Shown: one piece after another, positions 19,147 to 25,950 of the stretch
Layout of the letters: the number at the start of each line of letters is the position of its first letter
Position numbering within the stretch: position 1 is the stretch's first letter
From: Bacteroidales bacterium
GTDB lineage: Bacteria; Bacteroidota; Bacteroidia; Bacteroidales; WCHB1-69
Direction: 5' to 3'
Assembly: GCA_017549765.1 (NCBI GenBank)
Contig: JAFYNM010000016.1
Coordinates: forward strand, 1-59,096
Length of the DNA: 59,096 nucleotides
The notes under the pieces: model-generated
Database searches by the model: none
What the model was told of the DNA's origin: nothing
Seen by the model: only the letters and a program-made list of their open reading frames with translations
Position numbers and translations under genes: made by a program

Positions 19147-19174
19147 AATTGAAAATTAAAAATTGAAAATTGAA
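19147..19174 (+). repeat. Heptamer array E (AATTGAA family x4)
   Basis: Units AATTGAA, AATTAAA, AATTGAA, AATTGAA, followed by AATGAGG. The unit order is identical to array C and the array lies just upstream of the second PD-(D/E)XK copy and its conserved leader. Confidence 0.85.
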
Positions 19175-19245
19175 AATGAGGATGGGTGGTGTTTTTTTAC
19201 AGTTAATGTTTAAATAATATCTGAAAAAAATATTTTAATACATTG

Positions 19246-19276
19246 TTGTTTGTAAAATAAAAAAAGTATATTTTTG
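19246..19276 (+). promoter_or_regulatory. Promoter of PD-(D/E)XK copy 2
   Basis: TTG at 19246-19248, a 20 bp spacer and TATTTTTG at 19269-19276. This is the same leader as that of copy 1, with scattered substitutions. Confidence 0.7.
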
Positions 19277-19313
19277 CAGTATTTATTAAACTACTTGTAA
19301 ATACTCAGAAAAG

Positions 19314-19919
19314 ATGAAAGAAGAAATGACAGTCACACCGCAATTTCCCGATTTCGGAGCGTTGCTGGAGTCGGTGAAAGAGAATGGCCGGCTCATGCGG
19401 GAAGATCACGAACGTTATCGTCAGGCTATGGCAGAAAGGGATGCTAAATGGGAAAAAGACAGAGCAGACACCCGACGGGCGATCCGGGAGATGCGCGAGT
19501 TGTTCACGACCCAGTGGGACTGTCTTGTAGATGCATTGCGAAAACCTGCGTCATTGGCTCTGTTCGAGAAGGAGGGGATTCATGTTGACTACATATACGA
19601 GGGCATCCACAAGGCCAAGGTGGACGGCCAGGATGTGATGGAGATAGATGTGGCCTTGTGCGACACGACGGCCGCGGTGATTGTGGAGGTGAAGTCGCGG
19701 TGCGACAACCACGACATAGACCATTTCCTGAGCCAGATGGGGCATTGCAAGGAGTGGTATCCCGATTTTGCGAACAAGCAGCTGTATGTGGCGGTGGCGG
19801 CCATCGAATATGCCGGGGGCGCGGACACCTATGCGAACCGTCAGGGGTTGTATGTGTTGCAGCTCGGCGGCGAGGACACCTATACGATGACGGCGCCCCG
19901 GGAAGCGAAGACGTTCTAG
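19314..19919 (+). CDS. PD-(D/E)XK nuclease-like protein, copy 2 (single hendecad)
   Basis: The 201-residue protein is a near-identical paralogue of the protein at 7609-8280. The first 39 residues are the same. The coiled coil has one 11-residue unit (AERDAKWEKDR) instead of three, which accounts exactly for the 22-residue length difference. The putative catalytic EID and VEVKS motifs are kept. Differences cluster between about residues 70 and 95 (for example DALRKPASLALFEKEGIHVDYIYEG), while the last 100 residues are almost unchanged. The gene is single, sits divergently from uvrA and is flanked by inverted heptamer arrays. Function is unknown beyond the fold; presence of two preserved copies suggests recent duplication or repeated acquisition. 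Confidence 0.8.
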   Translation: MKEEMTVTPQFPDFGALLESVKENGRLMREDHERYRQAMAERDAKWEKDRADTRRAIREMRELFTTQWDCLVDALRKPASLALFEKEGIHVDYIYEGIHKAKVDGQDVMEIDVALCDTTAAVIVEVKSRCDNHDIDHFLSQMGHCKEWYPDFANKQLYVAVAAIEYAGGADTYANRQGLYVLQLGGEDTYTMTAPREAKTF

Positions 19920-19956
19920 ATATTGATAATAGAAAGATGAAGATCCCTTACTCTCT

Positions 19957-20005
19957 AATTTTCAATTTTTAATTTTCAATTTTTAATTTTCAATTTTCAA
20001 TTCTC
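19957..20005 (-). repeat. Heptamer array F (AATTTTC/AATTTTT x7)
   Basis: Seven units: AATTTTC and AATTTTT alternating, then AATTTTC twice and AATTCTC. It is inverted relative to array E. The array fills most of the gap between PD-(D/E)XK copy 2 and the convergent djlA-like stop codon at 20009. Confidence 0.87.
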
Positions 20006-20008
20006 AAG

Positions 20009-20824
20009 TTAGTTCATCCCCCTTGCTTTCTTGATGCGGTCGTAGGCTTCGTTGACGCGGGCGAACTTCTCTTCGGCGGCCTTGCGCACATCCTCGCCCA
20101 GGTGTCCTACCTTGTCGGGATGGTGCTTCTTGGCAGCCTCGCGGTAAGCTTTCTTGACCTCTTCGTCGGTGGCGTCGGGCGATACCTCCAAGATCTTGTA
20201 GTCGTCTTCTATGTTGAGCGTCCGGGTGGAGGAACCGCCGCCCCCATATTGGTTCTGTTGGCTATAGCCGCCGTAGTCGTACTGGTATTCGTTTTGGTAA
20301 CGTTGGCGGGCATAGAGGGAGTTGATGGCCTCGAAGCTGGCCCGGCTGATGCCGCAGAGGTCGGAGATGTGGCGGATGGCCTGGAACTCCAGATCGTTGA
20401 AGTTCGCATCCGAATAGCCGAAGCCGAAGAGGAAGTGGAGGATCATCAGCTTCTCGGAGGAGGTGGCGTGGTCGCGCACATCCTGGCAGACAGCGGTGAT
20501 ATCGACATTCTCGTCGAGGATGTCTCTGAAACGGAGCAGGGCAGCCTGGGCGCGGGTCTCGTCGAGGTTCTTGAGGAGGAACTGCTTCATGTATGTCAGT
20601 TCCGACTGCAGCAGCCGGTTGTTGTCGGCGCGGGCCACATAGGCGGCCAGCACCAGCTCGTGCTCCAAGAACATGTTGGCTTGGTAGTAGTGCGTTTTCT
20701 TCGTGACCTTGAAGAGGCCTCCGCTGCCGAGCACCGAACCCAGCAGGGCGCCGCCAATGGCTCCCGGGACGCCCAAGAAGGTGCCTCCAATCAGAAATCC
20801 TAAAAAAGCAAACAAACAACCCAT
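20009..20824 (-). CDS. DjlA-like TerB/J-domain co-chaperone
   Basis: The protein has 271 residues. The first 35 are a glycine-rich hydrophobic segment (LGFLIGG...GAIGGALLGSVLG) that could insert in the membrane. A TerB-type helical domain spans about 40-165. A low-complexity Tyr/Gln/Gly linker follows at about 175-200. A C-terminal J domain with the essential HPD motif (KKHHPDKVGHLG) ends the protein. This is the DjlA architecture, a membrane-linked DnaK co-chaperone. It is the last gene of a clpC-kdsC-djlA minus-strand operon, 20 bases after kdsC, which places a DnaK partner with a Clp unfoldase. Confidence 0.88.
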   Translation of the reverse strand: MGCLFAFLGFLIGGTFLGVPGAIGGALLGSVLGSGGLFKVTKKTHYYQANMFLEHELVLAAYVARADNNRLLQSELTYMKQFLLKNLDETRAQAALLRFRDILDENVDITAVCQDVRDHATSSEKLMILHFLFGFGYSDANFNDLEFQAIRHISDLCGISRASFEAINSLYARQRYQNEYQYDYGGYSQQNQYGGGGSSTRTLNIEDDYKILEVSPDATDEEVKKAYREAAKKHHPDKVGHLGEDVRKAAEEKFARVNEAYDRIKKARGMN

Positions 20825-20844
20825 GATTTTCTTTCTTTATCGGA

Positions 20845-21366
20845 TTACCAAATAAAAGCGTCCTCGTTCATCCATTTGCCCTGCGCCTTCATCACCTGTT
20901 CGATGACGTCTCTCACCGCTCCGTTGCCGCCGTTGCGGGGCGAGATGTAGTCCACGATGGCCTTGATCTCGTCGGAGGCGTCTTGCGGGCAGCACTTGAC
21001 AGCCGCCAGCTGCAGCATCGGATAGTCGGGGATGTCGTCGCCCATGACCAGCACCTGCTCGTTCGTGAGCTTGTGCTCGGCCAGATATTCGTTGAACTGG
21101 GCGATCTTGTCGCGTACCCGCATGTGGATCTCTATGCCGGGGAACGTCTTGAACCGCAAGGGTATGGACTGGGCGTAGCCGCCGGAGATGATGGCGATGT
21201 TATAGCCTTTGGTCAGTGCGTAATGCAGTGCATAGCCATCTTTGACGTTGGTGGCGCGCACTTGTTCCCCGTCGGCCATGGTATAGACCTTGCCATCGGA
21301 GAGCACCCCATCAAAGTCGAAGATGAAGGTGCTGATCTTTAGTAGTTTATCTTTTAAATGCTCCAT
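20845..21366 (-). CDS. kdsC: KdsC-type 3-deoxy-D-manno-octulosonate 8-phosphate phosphatase
   Basis: The 173-residue HAD-superfamily C0 protein has motif I FDFDGVLSDG (nucleophile and general-acid Asp), motif II ISGG, a Lys in the RDKIAQF segment and motif III MGDDIPDYPML. The family dephosphorylates KDO-8-P to KDO in the LPS inner-core pathway and works as a homotetramer without a cap domain. Length is typical. The start lies five bases after the clpC stop and the gene is followed by the djlA-like gene. Confidence 0.9.
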   Translation of the reverse strand: MEHLKDKLLKISTFIFDFDGVLSDGKVYTMADGEQVRATNVKDGYALHYALTKGYNIAIISGGYAQSIPLRFKTFPGIEIHMRVRDKIAQFNEYLAEHKLTNEQVLVMGDDIPDYPMLQLAAVKCCPQDASDEIKAIVDYISPRNGGNGAVRDVIEQVMKAQGKWMNEDAFIW

Positions 21367-21371
21367 GATGG

Positions 21372-23921
21372 TTAGGATTCGGGTAGGGCAACGGGTTCTG
21401 TCTCTTCGATGGCGGGCATCTCTTTCTGGCGGATGACGAACTCTTCCGTCAGCGTGTCGTAGTCGAGGGTGACGACGGTGCCGGCGGGCAGCGCCTGCAT
21501 GAGGATCTCCTCGGCGAGCAGGTCTTCCACGTTCTTCTGGATGGCCCTGCGCAGCGGTCTTGCGCCGTAGTTGGCATCCCAGCCGGAGTCCACCAAGTAC
21601 TCCTTGGCCTCGTCGGTGATGTTGACTGTGACGCCGATCTCTCTGACGCGGGAGAGCACCTTGTCGAGTTCAATGTTGACGATCTTGAGGATGTCTTCCT
21701 TGTTCAGCGAGTTGAAGTAGATGACGTCGTCCACACGGTTGAGGAACTCGGGCGAGAAGTTGGCCTTGAGAGCCTTTTCCAGAATGCCCTGTTCCACTTT
21801 GTGCTTGGCGTTGTCGGTGGCCTCCGTGTCGAAGCCGACGCCGGTGCCGAAGTCCTTCAGCTCGCGCGTGCCGATGTTGGAGGTCATGATGAGGATGGTG
21901 TTCTTGAAGTCCACCTTGCGGCCGATGCCGTCGGTGAGCTGGCCCTCGTCGAGCACCTGCAGCAAGACGTTATAGACGTCGTGATGCGCCTTCTCGATCT
22001 CGTCCAGGAGGACGATGGAGTAGGGCTTGCGGCGCACCTTCTCGGTCAGCTGGCCGCCCTCCTCGTAGCCCACATAGCCCGGAGGCGCGCCGATGAGGCG
22101 GGAGATGGTGTGTTTCTCCATGTATTCGCTCATGTCGATGCGGATGAGCGCGTCCTGGGAGTCGAAGAGGTACTCCGACAGTATCTTGGCGAGGTAGGTC
22201 TTGCCCACGCCGGTAGGTCCGAGGAAGAAGAAGGAGCCGATGGGTCTGTTGGGATCTTTGAGGCCGGCCCTGTTGCGGCGGATGGCCTTGGAGATCTTGA
22301 CGATGGCCTCGTCTTGTCCGATGACCTTGCCCTTGAGCTCTTCCGACATCTGCATGAGGCGTTCGCCTTCGTTCTTGACGATGCGCTGCACGGGCACGCC
22401 AGTCATCATGGCGATGACCTCGGCGACGGTATCTTCCGTGACGACAGGGCGTTCCTGGTCGCTCTCCTGTTCCCAGCGGGTGCGGACATCTTCCAGGGTG
22501 GTTTCCAACTCCTTGATCTGGTCGCGGTAGCTGGATGCCATATTGTACTGTTTCTCTTTGATGGCCTCTGTCTTCAGCTTCTCCACCTTGGCGATCTCCT
22601 CCTCCAGCTGGGTGATGCCCTCGGGCACGTGGATGTTCTGGAGATGCAGGCGGGCGCCGGCCTCGTCCAAGGCGTCGATGGCCTTGTCGGGCAGACAGCG
22701 GTCGGAGATATAGCGGTTGCTCAGGGCGACGCATGCCTTGAGGGCTTCGTCGCTGTAGCGGACCACATGATGGTCTTCGTATTTGTCTTTGATGTTGTGC
22801 AGGATCTCGAGGGTCTCCTCGGTGGTCGTCGGCTCCATGATGATCTTCTGGAAGCGGCGCTCCAGGGCTCCGTCCTTCTCGATGTGCTCGCGGTACTCGT
22901 CGAGGGTGGTGGCGCCGATGCACTGGATCTCGCCACGCGCGAGGGCGGGCTTGAAGAGGTTGGAGGCGTCCATGCCGCCGGAGGGGTTGCCCGCGCCGAC
23001 CATGGTGTGCAGCTCGTCGATGAAGAGGATGACGTTGGGGTTCTTCTGCAGTTCCGAGAGGATCGACTTGACACGCTCCTCGAACTGGCCGCGGTACTTG
23101 GTGCCTGCCACGAGGGAGGCCATGTCGAGGGTGACGACCCGCTTGTTGAGCAGGTTGCGCGATACACGGCCCTGCACGATGTTGGTGGCGAGGCCTTCCG
23201 CCAAGGCGGACTTGCCCACGCCGGGCTAGCCGATGAGGACAGGGTTGTTCTTCTTGCGGCGGCTCAGGATCTGGGCGATGCGCTCCAGCTCCTTCTGTCG
23301 GCCCACCACAGGGTCTAGCTTGCCCTTCATGGCGTATTGCGTCAGGTCCTTGCCGAAGCTGTCCAGGATGGGCGTGGCGGAGCCGCCCTTCTTGGGCCGT
23401 GCCGTCACGCGCTCGTCGTCATCGTCGTCGCCCACGCCGGCCATCTCGCCCTCCTCACTGTCCGTGGGGATGTTCAAGGCCCGCTGCACCTCGTTGAGGA
23501 AGGAGTTGTACGACAAGCCCGCACGCGTCAGCAAGGCCCGCGTGGCGTTGGTGTTGCTCAGCCGGTCCTCTTTCAAGACCGCCAAGACGAAGAAGTGGGC
23601 CTCCATCTTGTTGCTGCGGAACTTCTTGGACAGCAGATAGGTGACGCGGATGGTGTTCTCGGCCTGCACCGAGAGACGCGGGTTCTCCTCTGCGGGACCG
23701 TCAGCCTCTACCTGGCCTAACATCTCCTCGAACTTGCCGGCCAAAGCCTCTGTGTCCACCTGATACAGATCCATCAGCTTTTTGGTGATGCTCTGTTCGG
23801 GATAACGGAGGATGGCCAGCATGATGTGCTCCACCCCGATAAAGGGTGATTTATATTGTATGGCGATTTTTTTGGCCTCCTCAAAGGCAAAAACCATCTC
23901 CGGCGAGAAATTGTATTCCAT
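21372..23921 (-). pseudogene. clpC: ClpC unfoldase gene with in-frame amber codon in the D1 Walker A motif
   Basis: The frame encodes 849 codons of a ClpC/ClpA-type AAA+ unfoldase: N-terminal Clp-N domain ([16 protein letters not shown]), D1 AAA module, middle coiled coil and D2 module (GPTGVGKTYLAK Walker A, Walker B VLLDEIEKAH). At codon 232 (23226-23228) a TAG replaces the Glu of the D1 Walker A, giving GxPGVGKS with x as stop. The frame continues unchanged on both sides and the rest of the protein looks intact. A single G-to-T change from GAG explains it. The start at 23921 is chosen from homology and the promoter upstream; the frame is open to 23999. Without read-through the product is a 231-residue N-domain fragment. 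Alternatives are a sequencing error or suppression; TAG is used as an ordinary stop elsewhere in this window, so recoding is unlikely. Confidence 0.85.
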
Positions 23922-23948
23922 AAAAAAAACGTTTTGTTTTAAAGGGTG

Positions 23949-23977
23949 CAAAAATAATAAAAAAATGCCTTTTGGCA
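23949..23977 (-). promoter_or_regulatory. Promoter of the clpC-kdsC-djlA operon
   Basis: On the minus strand TTG, a 19 bp spacer and TATTTTTG (23949-23956) precede the clpC start by about 28 bases. Confidence 0.65.
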
Positions 23978-24033
23978 ACATTATTGCTGCAATTATCATG
24001 CCGAAAAATTGTAAGGGGGCAAGAAATGAAAAA

Positions 24034-24049
24034 CTAAGAAATTAAGAAG
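24034..24049 (+). repeat. Two octamer units (CTAAGAAA, TTAAGAAG)
   Basis: Two adjacent 8 bp units of the YTAAGAAR type precede the DUF4160 promoter. The same unit type forms a four-unit array at 34979-35010. Confidence 0.5.
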
Positions 24050-24069
24050 CATACTTTCCAAAAAGTTGC

Positions 24070-24077
24070 TATCTTTG
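24070..24077 (+). promoter_or_regulatory. -7 element TATCTTTG of the DUF4160/DUF2442/rlmI unit
   Basis: TATCTTTG followed by CGG lies 20 bases upstream of the DUF4160 start. No clear -33 box. Confidence 0.6.
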
Positions 24078-24097
24078 CGGCCTCAAAAAATACTTCA

Positions 24098-24355
24098 ATG
24101 CCTCAGATTAGTTTTTTCTATGGAATAGTCATATTTATGAACTTTATGGACCATGCACCCGCTCATTTTCATGCTTGGTACGGCGAATATAAGATATCTG
24201 TTGAGATTGTGCATGGGGTTGTGAGAGGTGAAATGCCTGGCCGTGCCCTGCGTTTGATTTTGGAATGGTTGGATTTACATCGTGATGAATTAATGATGAA
24301 TTGGGACCGGGCACAACGGGGAGAAGCTTTAACTGAAATAGAGCCTTTAAAATAG
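24098..24355 (+). CDS. DUF4160 domain protein
   Basis: This 85-residue protein matches the compact DUF4160 fold: PQISFFYGIVIFMNFMDHAPAHFHAWYGEY, with the family HxPxHFH motif and a C-terminal ALRLILEWLDLHRDELMMNWDRA helix. DUF4160 and DUF2442 genes are commonly neighbours and have been suggested as a toxin-antitoxin-like pair; no activity has been assigned that I can rely on. The partner starts seven bases downstream. Codon use is AT-richer than the adjacent rlmI, consistent with accessory origin. Confidence 0.85.
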   Translation: MPQISFFYGIVIFMNFMDHAPAHFHAWYGEYKISVEIVHGVVRGEMPGRALRLILEWLDLHRDELMMNWDRAQRGEALTEIEPLK

Positions 24356-24362
24356 AAACAGT

Positions 24363-24665
24363 ATGTTTTTGGAGATAGTAAAAGCAGAATACAGGTCATC
24401 GTATCGAATCAGATTGTGGTTCAATACAGGTGATGTGCGCGAGGTGAATCTGGAAGATTCGCTGCAGGGAAGTGTCTTTGAACCATTGAAAGATATCCAG
24501 GAATTTCAAAAATTTCATATTCGTTTTAATACTATAGAATGGGACAATGGGGCAGATTTCTCCCCAGAATATTTGTTTGATAGGGGGACGGCTGTATATG
24601 ATACAACTTCCAACCCACTTCCTCAAGTGGCGGACGATGTATTGCCTTATAATACGAGATCATGA
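24363..24665 (+). CDS. DUF2442 domain protein
   Basis: The 100-residue protein has the DUF2442 pattern: an N-terminal beta hairpin (IRLWFNTGDVREVNLE), LQGSVFEPLKD, a FHIRFNTIEWDNGADFSPEYLFD core and a degenerate C-terminal tail. It is the usual partner of DUF4160. Its stop overlaps the rlmI start by four bases (ATGA), so the pair is translationally coupled to an rRNA methyltransferase gene. Whether that link is functional or an insertion that borrowed the upstream promoter cannot be decided here. Confidence 0.85.
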   Translation: MFLEIVKAEYRSSYRIRLWFNTGDVREVNLEDSLQGSVFEPLKDIQEFQKFHIRFNTIEWDNGADFSPEYLFDRGTAVYDTTSNPLPQVADDVLPYNTRS

Positions 24666-25843
24666 AAAAGGTTAGCATACGCAAAGGCAAGGAGCGCTCG
24701 TTGCAGCGCTTTCACCCGTGGGTCTTCTCGGGAGCCGTGGCCCGCAAGGACAAGGGCCTCCAAGATGGAGACATCGTGGAGGTGACCGACCAGGAGGGCC
24801 GCTTCCTGGCCATGGGCCACTATGCCGAAAGCTCTATCATGGTGCGTGTCTTCTCCTTCGAACCCGTTGAGCCCAACGATGACTTCTGGCGGGGCAAGAT
24901 CCGGCAGGCGCTGGACTACCGTCATACGATCGGTCTTCCCGCCAGCCGTACGACCATGTTCCGCCTCGTCAATGGCGAGGGCGACGGCATGCCCGGACTC
25001 ATCATCGACATCTATGGGGACCATGCGGTGGTGCAGTGCCACTCCTTGGGCATGTACCGGCTGCGCGACACCTTCGCTGGCATTCTGCAGGAACTGATTC
25101 CCAACCTGCGCTGCGTCTATAACAAGAGCAACCAGACGCTGAACAATGCCTGCGGTCTCGACGAACCCGACGGTGTCCTGTGGGGTGAGATGAGCGACGA
25201 GGTGATCGCCACGGAGAACGGTGTGCCCTACAAGATCGACATCGTTGGCGGGCAGAAGACGGGCTTCTTCCTCGACCAGCGCGACAGCCGGGCCATGGTG
25301 GAACAGTATGCCCAAGGCAAGTGCGTGCTCAATATGTTCTGCTACTCCGGCGGCTTCTCCTCCTACGCGTTGCGCGGCGGCGCCACCCATGTGGACTCCG
25401 TCGATATCTCCCGCGGCGCCATCGACCTGACCCGCCAGAATGTGCAATTGCTGGGTCCGGAGTACGAACAGCGCCACAATGCCTGCTGCGAGGATGTCTT
25501 TGCTTTCCTGGAGCAGCGTGAACAACCCTACGACCTGATCGTCCTCGACCCGCCCGCCTTTGCCAAACATCTGAAGGTGAAGGACCAGGGCATCAAGGGC
25601 TATAGGACCATCAACCGCAAGGCCATGCAACTGCTCAAGCCGGGCGGACTGCTCTTCACCTTCTCCTGCTCCCAAGCCATCAGCCTGGAAGACTTCAAGA
25701 CCATCCTCTTCTCCGCTGCCGCCCTGGAACACAAAAACGTCCGGATCGTGCACCAGCTTCAACAGGCCCCCGACCATCCCGTCAACATCTATCACCCCGA
25801 AGGAGCTTACCTAAAGGGATTGCTGCTGGCCATTAGCTATTAG
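24662..25843 (+). CDS. rlmI: 23S rRNA cytosine-C5 methyltransferase, RlmI type
   Basis: The 393-residue protein has an N-terminal PUA-like RNA-binding domain (about 1-75), a linker domain with NGEGDGMPGLIID, and a class I SAM methyltransferase domain. Family hallmarks are GQKTGFFLDQRDSR, the SAM loop VLNMFCYSGGFSSYAL, the DPPAF motif and the TFSCSQ cysteine region. RlmI methylates C1962 of 23S rRNA; a close relative acting on another cytosine is possible. Translation start overlaps the DUF2442 stop by four bases. The stop is followed at once by a 14-unit heptamer array. Confidence 0.92.
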   Translation: MKKVSIRKGKERSLQRFHPWVFSGAVARKDKGLQDGDIVEVTDQEGRFLAMGHYAESSIMVRVFSFEPVEPNDDFWRGKIRQALDYRHTIGLPASRTTMFRLVNGEGDGMPGLIIDIYGDHAVVQCHSLGMYRLRDTFAGILQELIPNLRCVYNKSNQTLNNACGLDEPDGVLWGEMSDEVIATENGVPYKIDIVGGQKTGFFLDQRDSRAMVEQYAQGKCVLNMFCYSGGFSSYALRGGATHVDSVDISRGAIDLTRQNVQLLGPEYEQRHNACCEDVFAFLEQREQPYDLIVLDPPAFAKHLKVKDQGIKGYRTINRKAMQLLKPGGLLFTFSCSQAISLEDFKTILFSAAALEHKNVRIVHQLQQAPDHPVNIYHPEGAYLKGLLLAISY

Positions 25844-25849
25844 CCATTG

Positions 25850-25950
25850 ACTTCAAACTTCAAACTTATAACTTCTAACTCCTAACTCCAAACTTCAAAC
25901 TTCAAACTCCAAACTGACAACTGATAACTGACAACTGACAACTGACAACT
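25850..25950 (+). repeat. Heptamer array G (14 units, ends at a start codon)
   Basis: Fourteen consecutive 7 bp units plus a final ACT, with no phase break. The first nine are ACTTCAA, ACTTATA, ACTTCTA, ACTCCTA or ACTCCAA; the last five are ACTGACA or ACTGATA. The array starts six bases after the rlmI stop and its last base abuts the ATG at 25951, so it occupies the entire presumed leader of the BatA-like gene. Confidence 0.93.

Noticed and set aside
23226-23228. TAG recoded as a sense codon
   Set aside because: TAG ends several other genes in this window (for example at 7394-7396, 8278-8280 and 25841-25843), so global recoding does not fit; error or mutation is simpler.
21801-23318. Plus-strand frame of 505 codons opposite clpC
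   Set aside because: Low-complexity translation opposite a clear ClpC coding sequence; it is a shadow of GC-rich codons.
25850-25950. CRISPR-like array
   Set aside because: Units are 7 bp with no spacers and no cas genes are nearby; it is a simple tandem repeat.
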